Both the position numbers and the translations under genes were made by a program. Below, one piece after another: positions 51,624-60,510 of a stretch of 64,000 nucleotides of DNA (the first letter of the stretch is position 1; the number at the start of each line of letters is the position of its first letter). The notes under the pieces were generated by a model. That model saw nothing but the letters and a program-made list of their open reading frames with translations. It was not told the DNA's origin and did no database searches. Source of the stretch: Symbiodinium natans (lineage: Eukaryota > Sar > Dinophyceae > Suessiales > Symbiodiniaceae); contig CAJNDS010002646.1 of NCBI GenBank assembly GCA_905221605.1, positions 62,001 to 126,000 of the forward strand, given 5' to 3'.

Positions 51624-51719
51624 GGAGTGCTGCTTGATCAGATGTATGTGGACAGCTCTTGCCATTTGTTTGCCTTGTCTGTCGAAGGGAAGATGGCCTG
51701 CAGCTATGACAATGCTTGA
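51624..51719 (+). CDS. Terminal exon candidate
   Basis: The acceptor is the TTTAG of a telomere-like unit. The exon reads GVLLDQMYVDSSCHLFALSV then EGKMACSYDNA and a TGA, 32 codons including the stop. It is one of the most convincing coding islands. The 500 bp that follow lack similar islands up to 52.1 kb, as expected beyond a gene end. No family is recognised. Confidence 0.5.
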   Translation, partial: GVLLDQMYVDSSCHLFALSVEGKMACSYDNA

Positions 51720-52120
51720 AAAACTAAATTCCTGAAAACCTAACTTCCCGAAGAAAGGTAACGCCATCAATTTGGTATGTCTTATCAGTTGCCATCCTGA
51801 TCTCGGGGTAAATAAGTTTGGTTATGTGAATGATAATAGATTCCAGACGATACTAAGTAGACTCACTAAGTCAAAATAAGTGCTTGAGGCCCATCCCTCC
51901 GACACATGTCGCCCAAGCACTTACATATATGCTACCTAAACACGGTTCTCAACCCCCCTAACCCCTAAAACCCCGAAGCCTAAGCCCTATAAATGATTTG
52001 GCGCAAGCAAAGAAGATAGACATAAAAGAGGAGATATTTTACACGTCGAGCTCGATCGCCGATTTCACGAAACCCTGAACCCCAAGTCCGAAGCCCCCCA
52101 CAAATCCCCACGCAACCCAG
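51720..52120. other. Spacer, possible 3' UTR
   Basis: No open frames of note and few telomere-like units. AAGTGCTTGAGGC (51,878) and GCCCAAGCACTT (51,911) form a short inverted repeat. Confidence 0.4.
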
Positions 52121-52174
52121 GCCTGACTCTGGACGCCGGCGTCTGGTCCCTAGCAACCGGTCATGAGCATCTTC
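52121..52174 (+). CDS. Exon candidate
   Basis: The acceptor ACGCAACCCAG is followed by LTLDAGVWSLATGHEHL and ends in phase 1 at a GTAGGG donor that runs into a TTTAGG unit. It is short but has clean borders on both sides. Confidence 0.4.
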
Positions 52175-52274
52175 GTAGGGTTTAGGTAAGGATCTACAGT
52201 TTAGGGATTTAGGGGCTGATTGTGAGATGGTGCGCGCCACTGTGGCCTGCAGGAACATAAGCCAGCCCTTCATT

Positions 52275-52660
52275 TAGTTTTAAAAGGATTTATTTTCGCT
52301 CTAATCGGGTTAGGATTTTTGTTACTTTTGAAAGATTTCTAATAATTTGAATGAGGTTTTTATTCATTCTAAGAAGATTTGTACTACTTGTAACGGGATT
52401 CCAATTACAAAATATAGAAATCCTTTTCGAATTAGGTTCAACTCCTGTGACAATTAATTGAACTGCTATTAAAATTCGTAGAAGTCCGATTGGAAAAAAC
52501 AACTCAAACCCCATTAAAATTGAATTGAAATGCTACGAAAAAAGAAGGCAAATAGAAATCTTGTTCGATTAATAGAAATCCTCTTGAAATGAAAAAGAAT
52601 TCCTATTCAAAACAACAGGAATCCTACCAAAAATGGCAGAGGAATTGTGGAGTTGAGCAT
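52275..52660. other. AT-rich island of about 380 bp
   Basis: The base composition drops sharply to AT-rich between GC-rich telomere-like blocks. It contains scattered AAATCCT/AGGATTT words in both orientations (e.g. AAAAGGATTT, GAAATCCTTTT, GAAATCCTCTT, GGAATCCTACC). No coding signal is clear, although GAACATAAG... at 52,252 opens a hydrophobic frame (ALHLVLKGFIFALIGLGFLL) running into the island up to a stop. It might be a foreign or organelle-like insert or a decayed transposon. Confidence 0.6.
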
Positions 52661-53007
52661 CGGGGGTAGGGGGGGGCGCCTTAAACCCCACACCCGACAC
52701 CCTAAACCCTGAACCCAAAAGTATAAATTGACCTACTTGAAGCCGTATTATATGCCCTACTGTAAGCCCTAAATTGAATTCCAAAGACCCTAAGTCCTAA
52801 GACCCTCAACCCTGAAACCCTGAATTCCTAAAAAACCTTAAAACCCGGAACCTAAAACCCTACACCCCCCTCCTTTTTCCCCTTAGCAACCAGAAACCCT
52901 GAACCCTAAACCTTAAACCGTAGACCCTAAACCCTAAACCCTAAACCCTAAACCCTAAACCCCAAACCCTAAACCCCTAAACTCTGAAGTGCCACTCCGC
53001 CCCGCAG

Positions 53008-53055
53008 AATGTTGAAACCCAGGAGACTCGGGCCTACCCCCGGATCGAGCGGCGG
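53008..53055 (+). CDS. Exon candidate
   Basis: The acceptor CCGCCCCGCAG is followed by NVETQETRAYPRIERR, 16 codons in phase 0, and a GTATCG donor. It is bracketed by a CCCTAAA array (52,920-52,980) and a TTTGGGG/TTTAGGG array (53,098-53,190). Confidence 0.45.
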
Positions 53056-53414
53056 GTATCGGGGGCGCTGAGGCTGATTGTTGTGTGCGTGTTTAGTTAG
53101 GGTTTGGGGTTTGGGGTTTGGGGTTTAGGGTTTAGGGTTTAGGGTTTAGGGTTTAGGGTTTAGGGTTCAGGGTTCAGGGTTTAGGGTTTTGGGGGGTTCG
53201 AGCCGGCTTTTTTTCGGTTTCACTTTTGTTTTTCCTGTAGGTTTTGCGTGGGATGCATGTTTTTTGTTTTTTTTTGGGAAGGGTTTGGGCGTTTAGGGCA
53301 ATTCTCTGCCCTTCAAATCATAGAGCCCAAAACTGCTTGAGGAAGCCAACTCAAAGTACATAGGGGCCTATGGAAACCTTGTTAAACCTCTCTATCATAG
53401 TGAATTTAAAGCCT

Positions 53415-53652
53415 AATTCAAAAGTCGGCAACGGTGAATTTCCTGGCCTCAAAAGTCGGCAATGGTGAATTTCCTGGCCTCAACAGTCGGCAATGGTGAA
53501 TTTCCTGGCCTCAAAAGTCGGCAATGGTGAATTTCCTGGCCTCAACAGTCGGCAATGGTGAATTTCCTGGACTCAAAAGTCGGGCAACGGTGAATTTCGG
53601 CTTCAAAAGTCGGCAATGGTGAATTTCCTGGGCAATGGTGAATTTCCTGCAA
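53415..53652 (+). repeat. 31-bp tandem repeat, about 7-8 units
   Basis: The unit is TCAAAAGTCGGCAATGGTGA plus ATTTCCTGGCC. Copies alternate AAAAGTCGG and AACAGTCGG in part, so higher-order units of 62 bp exist. The last copies are truncated. Confidence 0.9.
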
Positions 53653-53654
53653 GT

Positions 53655-54270
53655 TTTTCAGGGTTTCTCAAGGTTTTTCAGTGTTTTTTAAGGTTTTTCA
53701 GCGTTTTTCAGGGTGTTTCAGTGTTTTTCAAGGTTTTTCTGAGGAAGCGCCGCCCCCGCGACCTTTTCACAGCCTAGTTTTGGTCAAGGGGGGGTCGTAT
53801 TTTTCGATTTTAAAGGCAAAATAGTCTTCGGAGACCCCCCCCTTGCCTCAAACTCCGACCTCCTGCCTCCAAAAACATCCCAAATGAAAAAAAAAAACCC
53901 TGAACCCGCAATGAAGATGCGATTTTTTAGTACCGAAATTGACGGTTCTGGGTGGCTTCTCGTTTGCTGAATTTTTGACCAAGACCGAGCTTTACCGGTT
54001 TCAGGATTTCAAGAATTTCAAGTTTTTCAGGGTTTTTTAGTGTTTTTCAGGTTTTTCAATGTCTTTGAGGGTGTTTCAGGGTTTTTAACCCTCAATTCTG
54101 ATGAAGGGCGGCCCCCCGCGACCTTTTCATAGCCTAGTTTTGGTAAGGGGGGGGGGGTCGTATTTTTCAGTTTTAATAAAGGCAAAGTAGTCTTCGGAGA
54201 CCCCCCCTTGCCTCAAACTCCGACCCCCCGCTTGAGAGAGGGAAAGTTTGCCTCCAAAAACCACCCCAAA
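53655..54270 (+). repeat. Duplicated block of about 170 bp with TTTTTCAGG-type spacers
   Basis: CGCGACCTTTTCACAGCCTA...GGGGTCGTATTTTTC...AGTCTTCGGAGACCCCCCC TTGCCTCAAACTCCGACC at 53,755-53,870 recurs at 54,118-54,225 with few changes. Each copy is preceded by TTTTTCAGGGTTTTT-like tandem units (53,650-53,735; 54,010-54,090). It is a direct repeat with a period of about 360 bp. Confidence 0.85.
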
Positions 54271-54271
54271 T

Positions 54272-54741
54272 CCTTGGGCTTTAGGTTTTAGGGCTTACCC
54301 TTTCGGGTTTAAAGCCTATTAGGCCTTGGGCTTTAGGGTTTAGGACCACTGGCCTTGGACTTTAGGATTTAGGGGCTAGCCTTTAGGGCCTACTGGGCCT
54401 TGGACTTTAGGGCTTAGGAGTGTTTTGCTTAGTGGTGCGTTTGGGGCTTATCATTTTGATTCAATTTGAATTAGGGAACTAAAATATTTTCTAATGTTAT
54501 GGGATCCAATGGGTGGGTGGGTAGATTTTCAATACCAGAGTAGCGATCTTGACTAGTGAATGCTCTTGGACATGAGAGATGCTGAACCCTAAACCCTAAA
54601 CCCTAAACCCTAGACCCTAAACCCTAAACTCTAAACCCTAAGCCCTAAACCCTAAACCCTAAACCCTAAGCCCTAAACCCTAAACCCTAAACTCTAAACC
54701 CTAAACCCGCAAGTCTAAACCCCTAAGCCCCTAACGTCCAG
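54272..54741. other. Degenerate TTTAGGG/CCCTAAA spacer
   Basis: GCCTTGGGCTTTAGGGTTTA-like units are repeated about four times (54,262-54,420), followed by a CCCTAAA array (54,582-54,715). No exon-like island is seen. Confidence 0.5.
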
Positions 54742-54805
54742 AAGCCGCTGCGACAGGGGTCATCATGGAGAGCACTCCCACACGCCCGAGGCGCCCCTTC
54801 TTTTT
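54742..54805 (+). CDS. Exon candidate
   Basis: The acceptor CTAACGTCCAG is followed by 64 bp open in two frames (KPLRQGSSWRALPHARGAPS or SRCDRGHHGEHSHTPEAPLL) to a GTAGCT donor just before a TTTAGGG/TTTGGGG array. The frame is uncertain. Confidence 0.35.
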
Positions 54806-55124
54806 GTAGCTTTGGGGTTTAGGGTTTAGGGTTTGGGGTTTGGGGTTTGGGGTTTAGGGCTGGGGGGTTTTAAGGGCTTCAGGGTTTTGAGTTTTCAGGT
54901 CCTTTCGTTGGGGGGCTCGGGGGCTTCAACGCTTTCAAGGGCTCCTCCCATTAATCATTTAAGCAGTTAGGGGTTTCCGTTCAAGGTGACAAACCTGTTT
55001 AGTGTTTGGGGTTAAGGGCAGTAAGTGTTTGAGCGGTTAGGAGGTTCCGTTGAAGGTGAGAAATGTGCTTAGCGTTTAGGGTGAGGGCTTTAATTGTAAA
55101 CGCTTGCGCGCGCCGCCTCGGCAG

Positions 55125-55200
55125 CCGGGCCGGCCGGATTTGTGGCCGCAGACAATCGAAACAACCAAGGCATCGGTTTGCAGCTCCTCCAAGCGATGCG
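55125..55200 (+). CDS. Exon candidate
   Basis: The acceptor GCCGCCTCGGCAG is followed by GPAGFVAADNRNNQGIGLQL then LQAMR, ending at a poly-G run of about 17 (55,200-55,217). The composition is clearly protein-like. The donor is not identifiable, because the G-run and a second G-run (55,221-55,231) obscure it. Confidence 0.45.
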
Positions 55201-55351
55201 GGGGGGGGGGGGGGGGGCGAGGGGGGGGGGGTGCGTCACAAAATTTGGCACAGGGATCCGGGTCTGCTTGTTCCAGACGCTTCTCGGCAGGAAGCCGAGG
55301 CGAATGATTTAGGGGTGTAGGAGTTTGAGTGTTTAGGGGCGTAGGGCTTAG

Positions 55352-55486
55352 GGCCAATCTACCTTTCTTCTTGAATTGTTGTAATGAGGTCACCGAGCAT
55401 TTGAATGATTCTTATGTGGTGCTAAGCGCCAGCAGTCGTGCACGCCACGACCTCCAACAGCAAAATCTTAAGCCCCTTGATTCAGG
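55352..55486 (+). CDS. Exon candidate, 135 nt
   Basis: The acceptor GGGCTTAG (a degenerate telomere-like unit) is followed by ANLPFFLNCCNEVTEHLNDS then YVVLSASSRARHDLQQQNLK and PLDS, ending at a GTCGGC donor in phase 2. There is no ATG, so it is an internal exon. Hydrophobic then polar segments are strongly protein-like. No family is recognised. Confidence 0.5.
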
Positions 55487-55917
55487 GTCGGCTCCTAAAC
55501 CCTGAGCACTGTTGAACCCTCAACCCCATACCCTCAACAATTGAAACCCCTAAGCCCTGGACACTTTTAACCCGTGAGCCCTCAACCCTAAGCTCTAAAC
55601 GCCAATCAGCCCCAATCCCTGAGCCCCAAAACCACAGGCCCTTGAGAATATACGGGAGGTTCCCTAATTCACGGGGTACATTGAGCCCCAAGCCGGAAAC
55701 CTTAAAACCCTAAGCCTAAAGAAGCCTAATCCCTAAACCTGTATTTCATGAATGGTGTTTGGGGCTAAGGGCCCAAAACCCTAAACCCCAAACCCCAAAC
55801 CCTAAACCCTAAACTCAAAACCTCAAACCCCTCAATGACTTGAGGGGTTTGTGGAGAGCTCGTGGTGAGGTTCCGGCTTTAGGGTATATGGCTTAGGGCC
55901 GCATGTACCTGAGTTAG
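55487..55917. other. Degenerate CCCTAAA/CCCTGAA spacer
   Basis: Mostly imperfect telomere-like units (CCTGAGC, CCTCAACCC, CCCCAAACC). No exon-like island with splice context is seen. Confidence 0.45.
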
Positions 55918-55995
55918 GTAACCTGCCCTGTATTGCTACATGGAATGTTCTTCCACTAGCAAGTGTTGGAGTGGTATGCTGTCATGGGGCTGCAG
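55918..55995 (+). CDS. Exon candidate
   Basis: The acceptor CTGAGTTAG is followed by NLPCIATWNVLPLASVGVVC then CHGAA. It ends at a GTATAG donor (phase 1) or, five bases earlier, at a GC donor (phase 0). The GC choice would match the phase of the next exon at 56,103. Confidence 0.45.
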
Positions 55996-56102
55996 GTATA
56001 GACCCTAAATCCTAAACCCCAAAACCCTAGACCCTAAACCCTAAACCCTAAACCCGAAACCCTAAACCCTAAACCCTAAACCCTAAACTCCAGAACCTAC
56101 AG

Positions 56103-57774
56103 TCCTTTCCGAAGGGACCGCCAGCGACCTCGCCAGATGCCACTGCGCGCGCGGTGTCTGCTGGGGTGCCCGAACGCCACGACCCAGACCCCGGGGAGGA
56201 TCCGAAAAGTAGATCCCCTTACAGGGTTTAGGGTTTAGGGTTTAAGGTTTAGGGTTTAGGGCTTAGGGCAAGAATGACCCAATCGTGGGGTTTCTACTTG
56301 TTAAGGATCCTCTCAGGGGTCTGGGGAGCAATAGTGCGGTCTTCTCCACAAGGGGTCTTGTTGGGGTTTAGGGTTTAGGGTTTCAGGGTTTAGGGTTTGG
56401 GTGTTTTAAGTTTTAGGGTTTCTGGTTACCCTGCTTGGGCCTGTTTCAGGATTGTGGTATGAAAAGTAATTATCAGGAGGACCAATTGATGAGAACCCAA
56501 AACCCCGCAACAGCACGACCCCAAACCGTAAACCCTAAACCCTCAACCCTCAATCCTCACCCTAAACCTAAACCCTAAACCCTAAACCCTAAACCCTAAA
56601 CCCTAAACCCTAAACCCTAAACCCTAAACCCTAAACCCTAAACCCTAAACCCTAAACCCTAAACCCTAAACCCTAAACCCTAAACCCTAAACCCTAAACC
56701 CTAAACCCTAAACCCTAAACCCTAAACCCTAAACCCTAAACCCTAAACCCTAAACCCTAAACCCTAAACCCTAAACCCTAACCCTAAACCCTAAACCCTA
56801 AACCCTAGACCCGACCCTAACTCTCTGGGCAGCCCAGGTGGACAAATACACCTTTCACGAGGCGTACTCTCGGAACCTACGCCAGGCCGAGGACTTCGAC
56901 CCTGAACCCAAGAACCTCACTGGTAGTGGTTGAGGGTCTAGGGGTTTAGGGTTTAGGGTTTAGAGTTTGGGGTTTAGGGTTTAGGGTTTAGGATTTAGGA
57001 TTTGGGGTTTCTTCATGTAGTCCTTCTCTCTCGTGGGGCACTGGGAGCCCCTGCCCTGGAAAGGAGTGGCCGCAGACGAAGTCCTTCCTCCAGCGCGAGA
57101 TCGAGGCCGGGAGTGTTTCTTTGTTTGTTTGCCCCGTGCTTTCTTACGGTTCAGGGTTTAGGGTTTAGGGTTTGGGGTTTAGGGTTTGGGGTTTAGGGTT
57201 TAGGGGTTCTCAGGCTCCTCACATCGAGGCTTCTCGAGTTTAGGGCAACTGTTTTGGGCGACCCTAAATATTAGGTGCCCGTTTTGTAGGGCTTACCCCA
57301 GAAAGGGGGGCAGAATTTTGAGAACTTCCCACATGATTTGGGTTAGGGCTCCCGTTATTTGGTGGGTGAAGATAGGACCTTATGCAACATTGTCGGTGAG
57401 TGTATACATTGAGGTGCTCTTTTGGGGCTGCTAGTACTAGGAGACCCCTACTTTGTATATTCTCTTTTGCTAAAGCATGGGGTTGCGTAGGGTTCATTGA
57501 AGGTTACCTTTGTGATCGTTCATGGTTTATATGTCGGGGTTATGGTGACTTTCTGTAGGGCTTCAGAAATGGGAGGTGAATGCTTCTTACAAGCCCTAAC
57601 CAACCCTAAACGCAAGTCCTCCAAGCCCTAGACCCTAAGCCCTCAACCCTAAACCCTAAACCCTCAACCCTAAACCCCAAACCCTAAACCCCAACCCATG
57701 ACTGCTGGCCTCGGGCTCTGCTTCTTTGTGCAGGCTCGAAGCCAGCGCATCTCCGCAAACTGGTGCCGCCGGCT
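56103..57774 (+). CDS. Chain of six phase-consistent exons, unrecognised protein
   Basis: Exons: 56,103-56,225 (acceptor ACCTACAG; PATSPDATARAVSAGVPERH, DPDPGEDPKSRSPYR); 56,267-56,365 (NDPIVGFLLVKDPLRGLGSN, SAVFSTRGLVG); 56,450-56,527 (acceptor GCCTGTTTCAG; DCGMKSNYQEDQLMRTQNPA); 56,838-56,922 (acceptor GGGCAGCCCAG; VDKYTFHEAYSRNLRQAEDF, DPEPKNLT); 57,021-57,112 (acceptor CTTCATGTAG; LERSGRRRSPSSSARSRPG); 57,734-57,774 (acceptor TTCTTTGTGCAG; ARSQRISANWCRRL). Junction phases are 0, 0, 0, 1, 0 and all agree; exon 3 ends at GTAAAC and exon 6 at GTAGGG. All five introns are largely telomere-like. The peptide is polar with an SR-like segment. No domain is recognised, and the upstream and downstream exons are uncertain. 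The 57,021 exon is open in all three frames; phase selects this one. Confidence 0.6.
56226..56266 (+). other. 41-bp intron made only of TTTAGGG-like units
   Basis: GTTTAGGG, TTTAGGG, TTTAAGG, TTTAGGG, TTTAGGG, CTTAG. It begins GT and ends AG and separates two exons in the same phase. The donor and acceptor are both parts of the telomere-like unit itself. Reading through it would meet an in-frame TAG, so removal is needed for the chain to stay open. Confidence 0.6.
56565..56812 (+). repeat. Long (CCCTAAA)n array, about 35 units, intronic
   Basis: A nearly perfect array filling most of the intron 56,528-56,837. The donor GTAAACCCTAAACCC merges directly into it, and the acceptor sequence (CTCTCTGGGCAGCCCAG) follows it. 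Confidence 0.95.
57230..57733. other. Intron or spacer with one small exon-like island
   Basis: 57,240-57,560 is non-repetitive with TTTAGGG-free sequence and short inverted words (GGGCACC/GGTGCCC). At about 57,560-57,590 ASEMGGECFLQA or LQKWEVNASYK follows TTCTGTAG and precedes a GC donor (GCCCTAACC). It is too short to choose a frame. Confidence 0.4.
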
Positions 57775-57922
57775 GTAGGGTTTGGGGTTTAGGGTTTGGG
57801 GTGTGGGGTTTAGGGTTTAGGGTTTAGGATTAAGGGTCTAGTTTTTTGGTTGAGGTTTAGGGTTGGTTATGATTCTTTTTGGGGTTTCTGGTGTTGGGGG
57901 GCTGTTCGAGATGTGGTGGTGT

Positions 57923-58029
57923 CACCAAGCAGGGTTGGCTCTCCCTAAACCCACTTGCGGACATAGCCACACCCGCTGATTCGCCACGTTCATCCCTTCG
58001 ACCACTCCCCACTCCAAGATTTTAGTCTT
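57923..58029 (+). CDS. Exon candidate
   Basis: The plus frame GVTKQGWLSLNPLADIATPA then DSPRSSLRPLPTPRF is open to a TAG in a telomere-like word. CCAAGCAG just inside could be the acceptor. The minus strand is also open here, so confidence is low. Confidence 0.3.
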
Positions 58030-58051
58030 TAAGGCCTGGTTTAGGGTTTAG

Positions 58052-58324
58052 CATCTGCGGCGTTGGGGTCGGCCATGCCCCACTCCTTTGTCTGCTTCGC
58101 TCCACTCCAGCAGCCAGTTGCGAAGCTTCCGGAGCCTTGTCTGGCAACCTAAAGCCAAAACGCTAGCTGTGAGGAAAGGACCATACCAGAGACCGACAAA
58201 AACCCGCCAGATTCTACAGTACTCCCCATGAGCTCGCCCAAGCCCGCAATGCCTTCGGAAGGTTCCCACCACCCCTTATTCTACGGACTCCGCCAAGGGG
58301 ATTCTGTGGGAACCTCCTACCACA
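58052..58324 (+). CDS. Coding segment with one in-frame stop
   Basis: After TTTAG the plus frame reads SAALGSAMPHSFVCFAPLQQ then PVAKLPEPCLAT and a TAA at 58,150. The same frame continues ASCEERTIPETDKNPPDSTV, LPMSSPKPAMPSEGSHHPLF and YGLRQGDSVGTSYH to a GC donor (ACA|GCCCCC). Both halves look coding in one frame, Pro/Ser-rich. No intron larger than 23 bp fits tightly around the stop (CTG|GCAACC...GCTAG|CTG). So this is a nonsense lesion, a longer intron with unseen borders, or two exons. Minus is open too, but less protein-like. Confidence 0.4.
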
Positions 58325-58329
58325 GCCCC

Positions 58330-58675
58330 CAAACCCAAAACCCAAAACCCAAGACCCAAGACCCTTAAATCCCAAACCCGAAGACCCCCAAACCCTAAGA
58401 CCCCTAAACCCTAAGACCCCTAAACCAGAAACCCTAAACCCTCAGACCCTTAAACCCGAAGACCCCTAAACCCTACCCTAAGCACCCTAAATCCTAAGAC
58501 CCTTAAACCCTAAGACCCTTAAATCCGAAGACCCCTAATTAAACCCTAAACCTTAAACCCTGAACCCTGAACCCAAAACCCTAAACCCTAAACCCCAAAC
58601 CCCAAACCCTAAACCCCAAATGCTAAACCCTGAGCCCTAAACCCTAAACCCTAAACCCTAAACCCTAAACCCCAG
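58330..58675 (+). repeat. Degenerate AGACCCCTAAACCC / CCCTAAA arrays
   Basis: First a family of 12- to 14-bp units of type CCTAAGACCCCTAAA (58,380-58,540), then standard CCCTAAA and CCCCAAA units to 58,672. The exon at 58,676 begins right after an AACCCCAG word that serves as acceptor. Confidence 0.85.
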
Positions 58676-58759
58676 TGCTTCCATGTTTCGAGCATCTTGG
58701 GGGAGCCAGGCACCAGTGGCAGCAGCGCGCCGAGCAAACGGCCGAGGGCCAAGCTTTCT
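58676..58759 (+). CDS. Exon candidate
   Basis: The acceptor AACCCCAG comes from a CCCCAAA-type unit ending in CAG. The exon reads LPCFEHLGGARHQWQQRAEQ then TAEGQAF and ends in phase 1 at GC donor GCACCAACC, after which a CCCTAAA array starts. Strongly protein-like (Gln/Glu/Ala-rich helix). Confidence 0.5.
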
Positions 58760-58767
58760 GCACCAAC

Positions 58768-59165
58768 CTAAACCCTAAACCCTAAACCCTAAACCCTAAA
58801 CCCTAAACCCTAAACCCTAAACCCTAAACCCTAAACCCTAAACCCTAAACCCTAAACCCCTAACCCCTATACCCGAAACCCGAAGCCCCTTCCATGGAAG
58901 GGCTTTAAGGGTTTACCGGGGTTTAGGGTTAGGGTTACGGCCCGGAACCTTGAAATTTAATTCCTAAACCTTAAACCCTAAACCCTAAACCCTAAACCCC
59001 AAACCCTAAACCCTAAACCCTAATTTCCTAAACCTTAAACCCTAAACCCTAAACCCTAAACCCTAAACCCTAAACCCTAAACCCTAAACCCTAAACCCTA
59101 AACCCTAAACCCTAAACCCTAAACCCTACACCCTAAACCCTACACCCTAAACCCTAAACCCTAAG
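58768..59165 (+). repeat. CCCTAAA arrays
   Basis: 58,772-58,862 and 58,970-59,165 are long CCCTAAA runs. Between them is a short GC-rich island with TTTACCGGGGTTTAGGG in the other orientation. Together they fill the gap between exon candidates at 58,759 and 59,166. Confidence 0.9.
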
Positions 59166-59255
59166 CCCTATGCCGACTCTGCCTCCCTCCGCTCCTCGCG
59201 GAGGTCGTCGGGACAGACAAGGAGCCTCAATGCCAGGGGTTGTTCTGACACACGG
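59166..59255 (+). CDS. Exon candidate, 90 nt
   Basis: It follows CCCTAAG (possible acceptor AAG). The phase 0 frame reads YADSASLRSSRRSSGQTRSL then NARGCSDTR to a GTCAGG donor. The frame that would match the phase 1 end of the previous exon reads LCRLCLPPLLAEVVGTDKEP and then stops in QGLF, also protein-like. The choice is open. Confidence 0.4.
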
Positions 59256-59400
59256 GTCAGGGGGTTAGGGGGTTAGGGGGTTAGGGGTTTAGGGTTTAGG
59301 GGGTTTAGGGCTTTAGAGTTTGGGGCTTCGGGTTTAGGGGTTTAGGGGTTTAGGGGTTAGGGGTTTCGGGTTTGGGGTTAGGGTTTAGGGTTGAGGGAAC
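59256..59400 (+). repeat. (GGGGGTTA)n and (GGGGTTTA)n units
   Basis: After the donor come three GGGGGTTA units, then GGGGTTTA-type units. This is another locally uniform variant block. Confidence 0.85.
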
Positions 59401-59443
59401 CCTTAACCCTGAGGGTGTAGGGCTTGGGCTTTTTCGTGCTTAG

Positions 59444-59502
59444 GTTTTGAGGTTCGAGTGCAGGATTGCAGTGATATGGAATTATACATCATGCAACGCT
59501 GA
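59444..59502 (+). CDS. Terminal exon candidate
   Basis: The acceptor CGTGCTTAG is followed by FEVRVQDCSDMELYIMQR and a TGA. An alternative acceptor ten bases in gives IAVIWNYTSCNAEGFSALGF in another frame. Either way the island is protein-like. Confidence 0.4.
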
Positions 59503-59580
59503 AGGTTTTAGCGCTTTGGGGTTTTGGGCTAAAGCATAAACTTGCCATCCTTGTCCAGTGTTTGTCCTGCGCCCCAGATG

Positions 59581-59810
59581 CTGGCGACCCGAAACCCCGA
59601 ACTCCTAAACCCTAAACCCTAAACCCTAAACCCTAAAGCCCTAAACCCCAAACCCTAAACCCTAAACCCTAAATCCTAAACCCTAAACCCTAAAGCCCCA
59701 CACCCTGGACCCATTCTTACTCCCTGCACCCCAAGTGCTTGCACCCTGCCTAGCTCCTGACTTTTTGTTTTGAGCCTCGTTGCAGGGAGGAGCCCCAGAT
59801 TCGACCCTAA
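59581..59810. other. CCCTAAA spacer with a micro-exon candidate
   Basis: 59,600-59,700 is a CCCTAAA array. At 59,788-59,805 GCCTCGTTGCAG is followed by GGAPDS and then ACCCTAAACCC. It has a good acceptor but only about 18 nt, so it is not called as a gene. Confidence 0.4.
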
Positions 59811-59949
59811 ACCCTGAGGGGCTTAGGGTTTAGGGTTTAGGGCTTTAGGGGTTTAGGGGTTTAGGGGTTGAGGGGTTTAGGGGGTTTAGGGGTTTAGGGG
59901 TTTAGGGTTTAGGGTTTAGGTCTTAGGGGTTTAAGGGTCTAGGGTTTAG

Positions 59950-60083
59950 GTGTGAAGTTCAAAAGTTTTGCCTTGGACCCGCATGTGACATGCGAGGACC
60001 CCGCCCGGCCGTGGCGAAAGCTCATCGTGGCCCAGCCCTCAACGCGCGAAGCGATTTCGGATCCTTTAACTTTAATAAACTAA
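59950..60083 (+). CDS. Terminal exon candidate, 44 codons
   Basis: The acceptor is the TTTAG of a telomere-like unit. The exon reads VKFKSFALDPHVTCEDPARP then WRKLIVAQPSTREAISDPLT, LIN and a TAA. It is one of the most convincing coding islands of the distal region. After the stop the sequence returns to degenerate CCCTAAA-type units. No family is recognised. Confidence 0.55.
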
Positions 60084-60510
60084 GCCCTACACTTTAAACC
60101 CCAAATTCAAAACTGTAAACCCTAAATCCCACACTCTAAACCCCAGCTTCGAAACTTTAAGACCTAAATCCTACACTCCAAGCCCCAAACTCAAAACCCT
60201 AACCTCTAAGCCCTAAACCCTAAGCCCTAAACCCTGAACTCCCAACCTTAAACCCTGAGCCCTAACCCTAAACTCAAGATCCCTAAGCCCAAACCCGTAA
60301 ACTCTAAAGCCCTGAACCCTAAACTCAAAAACCCCAAACCAAACCTTAAACCCTGAACCCTGAACCCTGAACCCAACCCCAAACCCCAAACCCCAAACCG
60401 CAAACCCCAAACCCCAAACCCCAAACCCTAAACCCTAAACCCTAAACCCTAAACCCTAAACCCTAAACCCCAAACCCCAAACCCCAAGCCCTGAACCCTG
60501 AACCCTGAAG
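60084..60510 (+). repeat. Degenerate CCCTAAA, CCCCAAA and CCCTGAA block
   Basis: 430 bp of imperfect units, with CCCTGAA and CCCCAAA homogeneous sub-blocks (60,350-60,425 and 60,470-60,508). No island is seen. Confidence 0.85.

Noticed and set aside
53415-53652. CRISPR-like array (31-bp repeats)
   Set aside because: The units are directly adjacent without unique spacers and the genome is eukaryotic; it is an ordinary tandem repeat.
58048-58272. Minus-strand 74-codon frame (LRKLRNWLLEWSEADKGVGH)
   Set aside because: Overlaps a longer plus-strand coding-like stretch in the same direction as all neighbouring exon candidates; kept only as an alternative.
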